Source: Bacillus sp. FJAT-25509
GTDB lineage: Bacteria; Bacillota; Bacilli; Bacillales; Bacillaceae_G
DNA: 64,000 bases
NCBI RefSeq assembly: GCF_001420605.1
Contig: NZ_LJIZ01000026.1
Span: 248,001 to 312,000, forward strand
Direction of reading: 5' to 3'
Shown: positions 44,626 through 54,670 of the stretch, piece after piece
How positions within the stretch are numbered: the stretch's first letter is position 1
Layout of the letters: each line of letters opens with the position of its first letter
Translations under genes and position numbers: made by a program
Notes under the pieces: generated by a model
Databases searched by the model: none
What the model was told of the DNA's origin: nothing
What the model saw: the letters and a program-made list of their open reading frames with translations, nothing else

Positions 44626-45762
44626 ATGAATCCACAATCTTATCTAGATCAAAACAAAGAAAATATTTTAAAGACTTACAGGGATTTACATAAGCTAGCT
44701 GAGCCTAGTTGGCAAGAAGAAAAAACAGCAAAGTATTTAAGAGAACGACTGAATGGTGCAGATGTTGAGATTAAAACGTTTAAAAAACATTTTGGCTTTA
44801 TTGCTGAACTTAAGGGACAAAAAGATACAGTTGTAGCGCTAAGAGCTGATATGGATGCACTAGTTCAAGAAGTTGACGGTGTTGTAATGGCAAATCACTC
44901 ATGTGGTCATGATGCTCATAGTACGATGGTTTTATATGCAGCGTTGGCCATTTCTGCAAGTGGGATAAAGCCAAAACATACAATTCGATTTATCTTCCAG
45001 CCAGCCGAAGAAAAGGGTGAAGGAGCCCTTCAAATGATGGAAGATGGTGCATTAGACAATGTCATTTCATTGTTTGGCGTACACTTAAGACCAGAAAGAG
45101 AAGTACCTTTTCAAAAGGCATCTCCTGTGATCATACATGGTTCGGCTGAAACGATTAAAGGTACAATTCGAGGAATTCAAGCACATGCATCAAGGCCACA
45201 AGATGGTATTAATGCAATTGAAGTAGCTGCGGAAATAGTAAATAAATTAAAGCAAATCAATTTAAATACAGATATCCCTCATTCAATTAAAATGACTCAA
45301 ATTCAAACTGAAAATGAAGCATCAAATACGATACCGGAAACAGTAAAATTTTCACTTGATGTTAGAGCGCAAACGAATGACATTATGAATCAATTAAACG
45401 CACGTACAGTTGAGGTTTTTGAGGAAACGATGATTGAATCAAAAGCTAAGATTTCGTGGTCTATGGAAGAATTTGTTCCAGCGGCCATACAAAACGAGCA
45501 AGCAATAAAAATTACCGAAAGAGCCATTGCTGAAATAATAGGACATGAAAACGTAGTGCCTGAGTGTATATCAAATGGTGGTGAGGACTTCCATTTCTAT
45601 ACAAATAAATATCCTGAAATCGCTGCTACAATGGTCGGTTTAGGTTGTGGATTAACGCCAGGGTTGCATCATCCTCATATGAGTTTTAATTTAGAAGCAC
45701 TTCATTATGGAGCGAAAATTTTAACTCAAACAGTTTTATTAGCATCAGAACAAGAACAATGA
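44626..45762 (+). CDS. M20 family hydrolase, likely N-succinyl/N-acyl-L-amino acid hydrolase
   Basis: A 378-residue metallopeptidase-type amidohydrolase: RADMDALVQ, NHSCGHDAHSTM, FQPAEEKGEGA and LHHPHMSF supply metal and catalytic residues; a lid domain with IQAHASRPQDG lies between. In operon with a GNAT enzyme and an N-acylamino-acid racemase, it probably removes the succinyl group from N-succinyl-L-amino acids, the last step of D- to L-amino-acid conversion described in Geobacillus. Four bases separate its stop from the next gene's ribosome region. Distinct from the M20 protein at 19937. Confidence 0.85.
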   Translation: MNPQSYLDQNKENILKTYRDLHKLAEPSWQEEKTAKYLRERLNGADVEIKTFKKHFGFIAELKGQKDTVVALRADMDALVQEVDGVVMANHSCGHDAHSTMVLYAALAISASGIKPKHTIRFIFQPAEEKGEGALQMMEDGALDNVISLFGVHLRPEREVPFQKASPVIIHGSAETIKGTIRGIQAHASRPQDGINAIEVAAEIVNKLKQINLNTDIPHSIKMTQIQTENEASNTIPETVKFSLDVRAQTNDIMNQLNARTVEVFEETMIESKAKISWSMEEFVPAAIQNEQAIKITERAIAEIIGHENVVPECISNGGEDFHFYTNKYPEIAATMVGLGCGLTPGLHHPHMSFNLEALHYGAKILTQTVLLASEQEQ

Positions 45763-45775
45763 AGAGGTGAATGAC

Positions 45776-46618
45776 ATGATGGACAAACTGAATCAATCTG
45801 AAGTTAATTCTGGGATTAAAATCCGTTCCCTTCATTCAATAGAAGAAATGGAGCAGGTGCGAAAATTAGAATCTAAAATTTGGGGTTTTGAGGATTCGAT
45901 TCCTACGCATCAAACAATTACAGCTGCAAAAAATGGTGGCTTAGTTTTAGGTGCATTTTTTGAAGGGAAAATGGTTGGATTTCAATATAGTTTTCCTGGA
46001 TATGATGGACAAAATGTATATCTTTGTTCACATATGCTTGGAATTGACCAAGAGTTTCGTAATAAAGGGATTGGAAAATTGCTTAAAATTGCCCAGCGAG
46101 AAGAAGCTATTAAACTCGGCTATAAATTGATTACTTGGACTTATGATCCATTAGAAACCGCAAATGGCTATTTAAATATTTCAAAGTTAGGTGGAGTTTG
46201 TAATACGTATATTGAAAACTGCTATGGAGAAATGGAAGACTTACTAAATAGTGGAATTCCATCAGACCGTTTTCTAGTTGAATGGTATATTGCAAAAGGG
46301 GAAAAGGAAAAAGAGAATTTGAGACCATTTGAATTAGATGAAGCAGTTAAAAATTCTCTTATTAAATGGGAAGAAAACAATGAAGGAATACCAGTGCCGA
46401 TTCAAAACGATACCGCTATGTTTAGCGATTTAGCCTTTATTGCGGTTCCAAAAGATTTCCGAACAATTAGAGACACGAATATAAAAGTTGCAACCCAGTG
46501 GCGAATGCTTACTAGAGAGTCCTTTAAAAAATTATTTCAAAGCAGATGGAAAGTTACTGGATTTTATAAGAATTCAGAAACGGAAGTGCCAGTTCATTTT
46601 TATGTACTGAACAAATAG
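45776..46618 (+). CDS. GNAT N-acyltransferase, likely succinyl-CoA:D-amino acid succinyltransferase
   Basis: A 280-residue protein with a GNAT domain in its first 150 residues ([18 protein letters not shown], then [29 protein letters not shown] for CoA binding) and a C-terminal part with [10 protein letters not shown] and RWKVTGFY, as in the COG3375 group. In Geobacillus such a protein next to the racemase transfers succinyl from succinyl-CoA to D-amino acids. The ATG at 45776 (AGAGGTG six bases upstream) is preferred to GTG at 45767. Confidence 0.82.
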   Translation: MMDKLNQSEVNSGIKIRSLHSIEEMEQVRKLESKIWGFEDSIPTHQTITAAKNGGLVLGAFFEGKMVGFQYSFPGYDGQNVYLCSHMLGIDQEFRNKGIGKLLKIAQREEAIKLGYKLITWTYDPLETANGYLNISKLGGVCNTYIENCYGEMEDLLNSGIPSDRFLVEWYIAKGEKEKENLRPFELDEAVKNSLIKWEENNEGIPVPIQNDTAMFSDLAFIAVPKDFRTIRDTNIKVATQWRMLTRESFKKLFQSRWKVTGFYKNSETEVPVHFYVLNK

Positions 46619-46643
46619 AAAAGTAATAAAGGAGAGTTCGGAA

Positions 46644-47759
46644 ATGAAAATTAATAAAGTAATATTACGCCATATGAAGCTAGATTTATTGTATCCATTT
46701 ACAACGAGTTTTGGAACTGAATATGACCGTGAGTTCATTCTATTAGAAGCGATCAGCGAAGACGGTATATCAGGTTGGGCTGAATCTGTTGCAATGCTTG
46801 ATCCACTATATAATGAGGAAACTGTAAAAACAAACTGGCATATTCTAGAAGATTATCTAATTCCAATCGTTTTAAATAATGATATTAACCATCCAGACGA
46901 ACTTTCCGAAAAGTATTTCTCACATATTCGTGGGAACTATATGGCCAAAGCTGCCATCGAAGGCGCAATTTGGGATCTTTATGCTAAACAAGAAAATATT
47001 TCACTTTCAACTGCGTTAGGTGGAACGAAAAAGGAAATCGAAGTAGGAGTAAGCATTGGGATTCAAGATTCAATTGATTCAACGATTAAAATCATCGAAA
47101 ACCGACTTGAAGAAGGCTATAAAAGATTTAAATTAAAAATTAAACCAGGCTGGGATCTTGAACTGATCGATAAAGTACGAAAAGTTTATCCAACTATTCC
47201 CTTAATGGCGGATGCGAATTCAGCATACACATTATCTGATATGGACCAATTAATTGCATTAGATGACTATAATTTAATGATGATCGAACAACCACTTGCA
47301 TACAACGATATAATCGATCACGCAGATTTACAAGAAAGAATGAAAACTCCAATCTGTTTAGACGAAAGTATTCACTCACTAGAGGATGCTAGAAAAGCAC
47401 TAAAACTAGGAAGCTGTAAAATTATTAATATTAAAATTGGTCGAGTTGGAGGACTAACTCAATCAAGAAAAATACATGATCTATGCCAAGAAAATGGAAT
47501 TCCATTATGGTGCGGTGGAATGCTAGAATCAGGAATCGGAAGAGCCCATAATATTGCAATCACATCATTACCTAACTTCATTCTACCCGGAGACACAGCA
47601 GCATCTGCATTATACTGGGCTGAAGATATTATCGAACCAGAAGTAACCGTAGAAAACGGAATGATCACCGTACCAACCAAACCAGGCATCGGGTACGACC
47701 CACATATGCAAAATATTGAAAAATATACAATCAGTACGAAAGTTTACAATAAGAATTAA
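46644..47759 (+). CDS. N-acyl(succinyl)amino acid racemase / o-succinylbenzoate synthase family
   Basis: A 371-residue enolase-superfamily enzyme. All active-site groups are visible: K165-x-K167, metal ligands D190, E215 and D240, and K264 on the opposite face, which is the two-base set for 1,1-proton transfer. This family (NSAR/OSBS) either racemises N-succinylamino acids or makes o-succinylbenzoate for menaquinone. Absence of men genes and presence of the hydrolase and GNAT genes favours racemase. GGAGAG lies before the ATG; a terminator follows the stop. Confidence 0.88.
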   Translation: MKINKVILRHMKLDLLYPFTTSFGTEYDREFILLEAISEDGISGWAESVAMLDPLYNEETVKTNWHILEDYLIPIVLNNDINHPDELSEKYFSHIRGNYMAKAAIEGAIWDLYAKQENISLSTALGGTKKEIEVGVSIGIQDSIDSTIKIIENRLEEGYKRFKLKIKPGWDLELIDKVRKVYPTIPLMADANSAYTLSDMDQLIALDDYNLMMIEQPLAYNDIIDHADLQERMKTPICLDESIHSLEDARKALKLGSCKIINIKIGRVGGLTQSRKIHDLCQENGIPLWCGGMLESGIGRAHNIAITSLPNFILPGDTAASALYWAEDIIEPEVTVENGMITVPTKPGIGYDPHMQNIEKYTISTKVYNKN

Positions 47760-47771
47760 ATACAAAGAGGA

Positions 47772-47813
47772 GAAAACACAAACCTAGTCAAGTGAATGGA
47801 TTGTGTTTTTTTC
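47772..47813 (+). terminator. Rho-independent terminator
   Basis: GAAAACACAA (47772-47781) pairs with TTGTGTTTTTTC (47801-47812), loop about 19 bases, T run at the end of the racemase operon. Confidence 0.7.
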
Positions 47814-47929
47814 TTGGATCATGTTTAGTTTTGAACGATTCTCACTCAATTTATAGTTATTTCTTCTATTTTTTGAATCTGATAAACTATTTCCTCATGA
47901 TACCAAGCCTTATTTGCAGTTTTCATAGT

Positions 47930-48022
47930 TTTAATTGTAGATTTGGTTATTTTAATTGCAGATTTGCCAAATTTAATTGCAGTAATGGTATTTTTAATTG
48001 CACTTGAACCGATTTAATTGAA
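47930..48022. repeat. 21-bp tandem repeat array
   Basis: The core TTTAATTG starts at 47930, 47951, 47972, 47993 and 48013, so the period is 21, 21, 21 and 20. The first copies continue as (C/T)AGATTTG. The array lies between two convergent operon ends and is not coding; a 71-codon frame across it simply turns it into FNC repeats. Confidence 0.85.
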
Positions 48023-48046
48023 GTCTCAACCTTTTGAACAACGTGA

Positions 48047-48076
48047 AAACCCAAACCTAAGTACAGGGTTTGGGTA
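48047..48076 (-). terminator. Rho-independent terminator
   Basis: ACCCAAACC (48050-48058) and GGTTTGGGT (48068-48076) pair perfectly; on the minus strand the stem is followed by TTTT. It ends the MoxR/DUF58/DUF4129 operon. Confidence 0.75.
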
Positions 48077-48082
48077 TCTAAT

Positions 48083-49276
48083 TTATTCTTTATCTTCTTC
48101 CTTATTTTTGCTTTTAATCCGATTCTTAATCCTTTTCACTTGTTCTTCGTATTTCTCAATATCCTTTATTTCACCTTTACCATAGCGCACTGAGTTATAT
48201 GCATTGATTAGTTCATCTTCATACGGCATTTGAATTCGCTCCAACCACTCTTTTAATGTTTCATTTTGGTGTCGACCCATTTTGTATTTAGATGCATATT
48301 TTTGAAGTTGGAAGATTAGTTTTCTGATTTGCTCTGTTGGGGCAGAGTGTTTGAAAAATCGTCTTTTTTTCCTCTTGTGTTCTGGTATTGCATAAGATTC
48401 AATACTGATTTCATGTTGGACAGTATGTTTTTTATTGCGTATATAAGAAAGCTTTCTTATGATTAGCCAAATTACGATTAAAACGATCATCAGTAAAATT
48501 AACCATACCCAAGTAGGAGTCGACTCTAAAATATAATGGTGATTACGGATGTTTTGTGGAAGTTTATCTTCTGCACTTAAATTTTGACTTAGCTTATTTT
48601 TTTTCTCTTTAATAGTGATGTGATCTACATAGTTAAACAAAGGAGTTCCTAAAATACCAACTGCTCTAAATAAACCGTCTAGTAATTTAAAAATCCCCCA
48701 CTTTAAGATCGGTAAGATTAACGATATGATTCCAGTAAGTAGGGCTGCTATACTAATAGATCCTATAATTCCTCGATAGTTTTTAATGGTTTGTGTAGTG
48801 ACTGCTTGTTGAAAGTATCTACCTAAACTAAATAGAATTGTAAAAATGATGATGATCCATAATATCAAGTTCATATAAGAATAATGTGAAGTCCAGCCAA
48901 AAAAGAGGACTACCAAACTTGTTAAATAAAAAATAATTTGTAATCTATGTCGTTCTTCGATCCATAACGAAGTGTCTTTAAGAAAAGCCTCAAGTCGAAA
49001 ATAGATAAAGCTAGCACATAAAATAGATGCAACAGAATTTAAGCCAAGAGTGTAACTGATTCCTCCAGAAATAATGGCTGATAGAAATGGAATAACTCGT
49101 GATACTTGAGACTTTCGTATTGAGTAAAGTAAAAATAGATTTCCAATCATAAAAATACAAATGAACGCCAAAGTAGGTGGCAGTTGATTTTTTGATTCAT
49201 ATAAGAATAAAACGATTAAATAGAGTAATAGATATTCTAATGAAAAAAAGTATGTAGAAAGTAAGCGTAAAATCAT
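48083..49276 (-). CDS. Membrane protein with DUF4129-like C-terminal domain
   Basis: A 397-residue protein with seven or eight membrane helices in the first 270 residues, then a basic linker and a cytosolic end with LKEWLERIQMPYEDELINAYNSVRYGKGEI, the usual DUF4129 ending. It is the third gene of a MoxR-DUF58-DUF4129 set; in many bacteria the third member carries a transglutaminase domain, which I do not see here. AAAGGA is seven bases before the ATG. Function unknown; probably a partner of the DUF58 protein at the membrane. Confidence 0.72.
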   Translation of the reverse strand: MILRLLSTYFFSLEYLLLYLIVLFLYESKNQLPPTLAFICIFMIGNLFLLYSIRKSQVSRVIPFLSAIISGGISYTLGLNSVASILCASFIYFRLEAFLKDTSLWIEERHRLQIIFYLTSLVVLFFGWTSHYSYMNLILWIIIIFTILFSLGRYFQQAVTTQTIKNYRGIIGSISIAALLTGIISLILPILKWGIFKLLDGLFRAVGILGTPLFNYVDHITIKEKKNKLSQNLSAEDKLPQNIRNHHYILESTPTWVWLILLMIVLIVIWLIIRKLSYIRNKKHTVQHEISIESYAIPEHKRKKRRFFKHSAPTEQIRKLIFQLQKYASKYKMGRHQNETLKEWLERIQMPYEDELINAYNSVRYGKGEIKDIEKYEEQVKRIKNRIKSKNKEEDKE

Positions 49277-49293
49277 TGCATGATCCTTTCGAC

Positions 49294-50493
49294 TTAATGT
49301 TGTCCAAATGGAACAAGTGTTGGACTTTCTAAATCATCTTGTAGATAATAGATGCTTTGGCCACGTTTTCGCATTTGAGCGAAATATCGATCTCCATGCT
49401 TACCGAACGGGCCACATAAAATAACAACAGGAGATTTTCGTTGTTGCTTTTCTACGTAATGCAGTAATCTATCGATCGGCTGTGTCATTCTTGCGCCATT
49501 TATTCGAGCAAGAATTTCATAAGTTTTACTTAATTGAGATTTACCACCACCAATAGGTAAATGATAAACAGGAACGCCACTTTCCATGTTCAAATTTAGA
49601 AATATTTCATAATTTATATTTTTTATTTCAGCATATTGAACTATATAGGCAATATTACTAGCAATTGATTCGATGTTATCAATTATACTTAATCTAAAAT
49701 TATCATGATGAGGTTTTCGTAAATTTATAATAAATGTAATTGAATAATCGGCAGTTCGTTCATAAATTTTCGTTTGAAGTACTTGAGTTTTAGCACTAGC
49801 CTTCCAATGGATTCGATGAAATGAGTCTGAATACACATAGTCTCTTGTTCCAATCGGAGCTAGAAAATCTTCAAACATACTAGTATTTGTTACAAAGCTG
49901 CCATATGAGCTAGTTGAAATTATTTGGTCAATTTGAGGTACAGAAATTAAAGTAGGATAAATAATAATTTCTTTATATAAAAATGGTTTATAGGTTATAT
50001 AGATATAGCCTAAACTGAAAAAATTTGAAATTTTTAATTCTACTTGTTTAATTCTAGTAACACCACGCTTAGTAGCTGAAAGCGGTAAATTAACCTGGAG
50101 CGTTTCGTTACCTTTTAGTTGAATAGGGATCATTATTTCTAAATTTGAATCGTTACTAACAGTTTTAAAATTTATACTATCTACTATTGATTCTAATTTT
50201 ATTCGAACTGTTGCGTTAATAATTGGTAACCAATGATTCTGCGTTATCTTTATAGGTAAATTAAATTGTTCCCCGACTGTAACTCGAATGGGTTCCTTGT
50301 CGTTTTCGATGATCAGGTGATCAGAAATATGTTTTAAATAGTATCGACTCATCAAACTAATGATTATTAAAAATCCCCCTAAAAACATTACTAAATAGGT
50401 AGATTGAAAGAAATTAATGATTAAAAATATGACCCCAAAAATAATTAGTATATCAAGTGAATTTTTACCATGTATTTCTTTATGCCAAGTCAT
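49294..50493 (-). CDS. DUF58 domain protein
   Basis: A 399-residue protein with two N-terminal membrane helices, a beta-rich middle, and the DUF58 core GTRDYVYSDSFHRIHWKASAKTQVLQTKIYERT. DUF58 proteins have a von Willebrand A-like fold and are nearly always coded after a MoxR AAA ATPase, which is thought to act on them. Its ATG follows directly on the stop codon of the MoxR gene. Exact role unknown. Confidence 0.87.
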   Translation of the reverse strand: MTWHKEIHGKNSLDILIIFGVIFLIINFFQSTYLVMFLGGFLIIISLMSRYYLKHISDHLIIENDKEPIRVTVGEQFNLPIKITQNHWLPIINATVRIKLESIVDSINFKTVSNDSNLEIMIPIQLKGNETLQVNLPLSATKRGVTRIKQVELKISNFFSLGYIYITYKPFLYKEIIIYPTLISVPQIDQIISTSSYGSFVTNTSMFEDFLAPIGTRDYVYSDSFHRIHWKASAKTQVLQTKIYERTADYSITFIINLRKPHHDNFRLSIIDNIESIASNIAYIVQYAEIKNINYEIFLNLNMESGVPVYHLPIGGGKSQLSKTYEILARINGARMTQPIDRLLHYVEKQQRKSPVVILCGPFGKHGDRYFAQMRKRGQSIYYLQDDLESPTLVPFGQH

Positions 50494-51444
50494 TTATTGA
50501 CCAGCCCCAGCTTCTACAGGAACTTCAACATCATTTAAAACTGATTCAATAATTTGTATAGAGTTTTTCTTTAAGGATGCTTCAAGGGTCAAGACTAATC
50601 TGTGTGAGAGGAGATAAATCGCAACATCCTTCACATCTTGTGGGGTGACAAATGACCTATTGTTTATATATGCTTTACCTTGTGAAGCTCTCATTAGTGC
50701 CAATGTACCTCGTGGACTAATACCAAGTTGAATATCTTCATGATTTCTCGTTGAATGAATTATATTTAAAATATAATCCTCTACTTCATCCGAAATTGTA
50801 ACAGTCTTCACCTGTTCTTTCATTTCATCAATTTCTTCTAAAGTTAGTACATTTTTTAAATTCGAAAACGGGGTATTAGAACGATATGACTTCATAATGC
50901 TTTTTTCTTCTTCAAATGTAGGGTATTCCAAACTAATTTGCATAAAAAATCGATCCATTTGTGCTTCAGGTAACGGGAACGTACCTTGTTGTGATTCAAT
51001 TGGATTTTGAGTTGCGATAACAATAAACGGATTTGGAAGAGGAATAGTTTCTCCATCGATTGTTACCTGGCGTTCTTCCATTACTTCTAATAAACTAGCT
51101 TGGGTTCTAGGTGTAGCACGATTAATCTCATCTGCTAATAAAATATTCGTCATAACAGGACCAATTCGAAGTTGAAAGTCTTGTTCTTTTGGATGAAAGA
51201 ATTGAATACCTGTTACATCACTAGGTAATAAATCCGGAGTAAATTGAATTCTTTTAAACGATCCATTAATCGTTTTGGCAAAGCTTTTAGCTAATTGTGT
51301 CTTTCCAGTACCAGGGACACTTTCTAATAGAATATGCCCATTATTAATGAGAGCGATGAAAATCATTTCAACGACATCCTCTTTACCAATGATCACATGA
51401 CTTATCTCTTTCTTTAATTGTAATAACTTTTCTGATCTATTCAT
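50494..51444 (-). CDS. MoxR-family AAA+ ATPase
   Basis: A 316-residue ATPase. Walker A in LLESVPGTGKTQLAKSFA, Walker B in NILLADEINRATPRTQASLLEVMEERQVTIDG, sensor 1 in FIVIATQNPIE, and a C-terminal lid with GISPRGTLALMRASQG, as in MoxR proteins. It probably acts as a chaperone for the DUF58 protein. The ATG at 51444 has AAGGAGA five bases upstream, better than the ATG at 51465. The gap 51466-51841 upstream holds no gene that I can support. Confidence 0.92.
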   Translation of the reverse strand: MNRSEKLLQLKKEISHVIIGKEDVVEMIFIALINNGHILLESVPGTGKTQLAKSFAKTINGSFKRIQFTPDLLPSDVTGIQFFHPKEQDFQLRIGPVMTNILLADEINRATPRTQASLLEVMEERQVTIDGETIPLPNPFIVIATQNPIESQQGTFPLPEAQMDRFFMQISLEYPTFEEEKSIMKSYRSNTPFSNLKNVLTLEEIDEMKEQVKTVTISDEVEDYILNIIHSTRNHEDIQLGISPRGTLALMRASQGKAYINNRSFVTPQDVKDVAIYLLSHRLVLTLEASLKKNSIQIIESVLNDVEVPVEAGAGQ

Positions 51445-51841
51445 TGTTCTCTCCTTATCTTTCAAAACGTTTTAAGAATTATTAAATATGAATTTGTGTT
51501 CTATTTAAAAATCAAAAAATGTGATCATGCTATTATTTTAATAGTTTAACATTAGTAAAGTCCAATAATTCTCAATTTTTAAAATCTATTAAATTAAACG
51601 ATTGATATTGATTGATATTTCTAAATAAACACTGTAAAATATATTGCTTGTTTGTTAAAAAATGGAAATAATTTAAAAGGAGTACAGTCGGAAACGTCAG
51701 TGATCGACGAAAGTTTTAAGGATCTTAAAGAGTATTAAATGATGATAAGGATTAAAATATAAATAGATAAAGGTTCGGATTGTTTTGTCATTCTCTATGC
51801 TATGCATTCCAATGAACCTCCCTTTAACAGGAGAGAAAAAG

Positions 51842-53014
51842 ATGAAAAAATTAATTGTAATATTAGTAACTTGTTTTTTTGCTTTACTTTGTGGGTGTAC
51901 AAGAAATAATCAAGAGGATCACAATGTAAAAGATAATAAACGAAATACAGAACAGGTTAAAGAGCAGAAAGAACCGATAAAAAAAATAAGTCAGGATGTT
52001 TCAAAGGTAACCGTTGGTGCCGTGGGGGACCTATTAATTCATAATGAAGTTTATGAAGATGCTATGCTTCCGAATGGTGTATATAACTTTAATAAAATGT
52101 TTGATGAAGTTAGAAAAACGATGGAAAAGCCAGATATTTTAGTAGCGAATCAAGAAACGATGATTGGTGGAAAGCAATTCGGATTATCTACATATCCAGC
52201 GTTTAATAGTCCATATGAAGTAGGAGATGCACTCAAAGGGGCTGGGGTGGATTTTGTAACACTGGCCAATAATCATTCGCTTGATCGAGGTGAAAAAATT
52301 ATACGAAGTGCGATTTCCCATTGGGACGCTATTCATATGCCATATACAGGTGCTTTTATATCACAAGCAGATCATGACCAAATTAGAGTGATAAATAAAA
52401 ATAATATTCGATTTTCATTTCTTGCTTACACATTTGGTACAAATGGGATTCCCGTCCCTAAAGGAAAAGATTATTTAGTAAATTTGATTGACCTTGGCAA
52501 AATACGTGGTGATGTTGAGCGGGCAAAGAAAATATCAGATGTTGTAGTAGTTGCTATGCATTGGGGTGTTGAATATGAAAGAATGCCGAACACTACCCAA
52601 AAGAATCTTGCAAAACAATTGGCTGATATGGGAGTTCAAATTATTATTGGAAATCATCCACATGTTCTTCAACCGCCGGCGTGGATCACTGGTAAAATGG
52701 GGAATAAAACAATCGTCTTTTACTCATTAGGAAATTACTTATCAGCTCAAGATGAAATTTATGAGTTAATTGGTGGAATGGGTACAATTGATGTGATAAA
52801 AACTAGCACTGATCAAAATGTGAAAATTGAATTGGCAAATCCAAGCTTTTTTCCAACGTATAATTACTATCGTGATAATCGTAACTTTAAAATTATGTCT
52901 TTGGAAAATATTGATGAAGTCAATCTGAAAAATGGCAAAATGAGATACAACGAAATAATGAACCATATGCGAACAAATATTAAGGATTTAAAAAGTATTC
53001 CTGAGGTTCAATAG
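51842..53014 (+). CDS. CapA-family (poly-gamma-glutamate capsule type) lipoprotein
   Basis: A 390-residue lipoprotein. Residues 1-19 are a signal peptide with Cys in LLCGC. After a charged linker comes the CapA/PgsA metallophosphatase-like domain: TVGAVGDLLIHNEVY, LVANQETMIGG, TLANNHSLDRG, VVAMHWGVEYERMP and IIGNHPHVLQP. These supply Asp, Asn and His ligands of a calcineurin-like centre. No capBC genes are near, so capsule synthesis is not implied. The ATG at 51842 follows CAGGAGAG; the in-frame start at 51785 would break the signal peptide. Confidence 0.88.
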   Translation: MKKLIVILVTCFFALLCGCTRNNQEDHNVKDNKRNTEQVKEQKEPIKKISQDVSKVTVGAVGDLLIHNEVYEDAMLPNGVYNFNKMFDEVRKTMEKPDILVANQETMIGGKQFGLSTYPAFNSPYEVGDALKGAGVDFVTLANNHSLDRGEKIIRSAISHWDAIHMPYTGAFISQADHDQIRVINKNNIRFSFLAYTFGTNGIPVPKGKDYLVNLIDLGKIRGDVERAKKISDVVVVAMHWGVEYERMPNTTQKNLAKQLADMGVQIIIGNHPHVLQPPAWITGKMGNKTIVFYSLGNYLSAQDEIYELIGGMGTIDVIKTSTDQNVKIELANPSFFPTYNYYRDNRNFKIMSLENIDEVNLKNGKMRYNEIMNHMRTNIKDLKSIPEVQ

Positions 53015-53181
53015 GTTATGTTTTTAATATTCACTCTTAAAGCTAGGAGACAAATTAAAGAGATATGGGAACCGTGAATGAAAAAAGGGAAGTCATAAAT
53101 AGAAATGTTAAATCGGTTATCATAACTTTTCACTTCGCTCTGAGTTCGAATATATAACTATTTAAATATTCATCAAACCGG

Positions 53182-53213
53182 AAAGCTTGTACTCCATATT
53201 ACAAGCTTTTTTT
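53182..53213 (+). terminator. Rho-independent terminator
   Basis: AAAGCTTGTA and TACAAGCTTT pair perfectly around a nine-base loop, with a T run. It ends CapA-gene transcripts about 170 bases after the stop. The rest of 53015-53446 is AT-rich with no gene seen. Confidence 0.85.
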
Positions 53214-53554
53214 ATTCATTATATAAGTAATTACTCACAAACTATTTAGTTTAATTAAGTCATTTAAACTAATAAAGTTAGCTTAAATGAAGTCTTAAAA
53301 AAACTTTTTCAAAAAAATTTAATTTTTTGCAGGGTTTATAAAATTATTTTCGTCTAAGTCATGTAAGAGTAAACAAGTAAACATCTATTAATCTAGATTT
53401 AAAATTTATAAAAATATCACAATTCGTTAAAAACGAAAATCACTCAGTGTGTTTAAATATACATGAGGTGAGTTATTTGAAATTAAATTCGATAGGTGGT
53501 TGTGCCAATAAGATAGGGAGAACTGGACAAACTCTTAAAAACTTGGACAAAACA

Positions 53555-54670
53555 ATGATTTTTGCGAAGAAAGTGAGATTAAGGCCAACTAAAGAACAAG
53601 AAATACAATTATGGAAATCAGTAGGAACTGCTAGATGGGCTTATAATTGGGCATTATCAAAACAAGAAGAAAGCTATAAAAACGGTGGGAAATTTATTTC
53701 TGAGGGCTTGTTAAGAAAAGAATTAACTGTATTAAAACAAACTGATGAATTATCTTGGTTGTTTGAAGTATCGAATAATATTACAAAGCAAGCGATAAAG
53801 GACCTTTGTCGTGCGTATAAAAAGTTTTTTAAAGGATTAGCTGATAAACCACGATTCAAAAGTAGAAAAAAATCGAAACCATCTTTTTATAACGATAATG
53901 TGAAGTTGTTAGTAAAAGGAAATAAAGTATTAATTGAAAAAGTAGGATGGGTTGTAGCTTCTGAAATTATACAAGATGTAAAATTCTATAATCCTAGAAT
54001 TAGTCACGACGGAAAATACTGGTATCTTTCAGTAGGAATAGAAGAATTAAAACCAACAGTTGAACTTACAGATGTCTCACTTGGAATTGATGTTGGAATT
54101 AAAGAATTAGCTGTTTGTTCAGATGGCACCAGAAAGAAAAATATTAACAAAACAAGCACTGTTAGAAGATCAGAGAAACGCCTACGTAGGTTGCAGGGTC
54201 AAGTTTCTCGCAAATATGAAATGAATAAGGAGGGAAACCGTTTCGTCAAAACAAGCAACATTATAAAAATCGAAAAGAAGATACAGCACATCTACAGAAG
54301 ATTGTCAATTATCAGACTTAATCATCTTCACCAATCCACTTGCGAGATCGTGAAAACCAAACCTTGTCGTATCGTAATAGAATCGTTAAATATCAAAGGG
54401 ATGATGAAGAATAAACACCTTTCAAAAGCAATTGCGAAACAGTGTTTATTTGAATTCAAACGCCAGATTCAATATAAATGTGAAAAGTATAATATTGCAT
54501 TAGTTGAAGCTAATAAATGGTACCCATCTTCTAAAACGTGTTCAAGTTGTGGGAAATTGAAAAAAGATTTAAAACTATCAGACCGATTATACAAATGTGA
54601 ATGTGGTTATGAAATAGATCGAGATTTAAACGCAGCGATCAACTTGTCACGATATAAATTAGTAATCTGA
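53555..54670 (+). CDS. tnpB: TnpB RNA-guided nuclease (OrfB, IS605 family)
   Basis: A 371-residue TnpB from the ATG at 53555. N-terminal helix-turn-helix with RLRPTKEQEIQLWKSVGTARWAYNWALSKQEE; RuvC-type catalytic residues are Asp in LGIDVGIKEL (codon 54089), Glu in VIESLNIKGMM (codon 54380) and Asp in EIDRDLNAAIN; the zinc finger CSSCG...CECG lies between the last two. All catalytic and zinc residues are intact. The frame stays open upstream, and a TTG at 53477 with GAGGTGAG four bases away is an alternative start adding 26 residues. TnpB proteins cut DNA guided by an RNA from the element's right end. Confidence 0.88.
   Translation: MIFAKKVRLRPTKEQEIQLWKSVGTARWAYNWALSKQEESYKNGGKFISEGLLRKELTVLKQTDELSWLFEVSNNITKQAIKDLCRAYKKFFKGLADKPRFKSRKKSKPSFYNDNVKLLVKGNKVLIEKVGWVVASEIIQDVKFYNPRISHDGKYWYLSVGIEELKPTVELTDVSLGIDVGIKELAVCSDGTRKKNINKTSTVRRSEKRLRRLQGQVSRKYEMNKEGNRFVKTSNIIKIEKKIQHIYRRLSIIRLNHLHQSTCEIVKTKPCRIVIESLNIKGMMKNKHLSKAIAKQCLFEFKRQIQYKCEKYNIALVEANKWYPSSKTCSSCGKLKKDLKLSDRLYKCECGYEIDRDLNAAINLSRYKLVI

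Noticed and set aside
46644-47759. menC (o-succinylbenzoate synthase for menaquinone)
   Set aside because: No other men genes nearby; the operon partners favour the racemase role, though the family has both activities.
47792-48007. 71-codon frame ending in FNC repeats
   Set aside because: The repeats are only the 21-bp DNA array translated; the frame lies over a terminator and has no convincing start.
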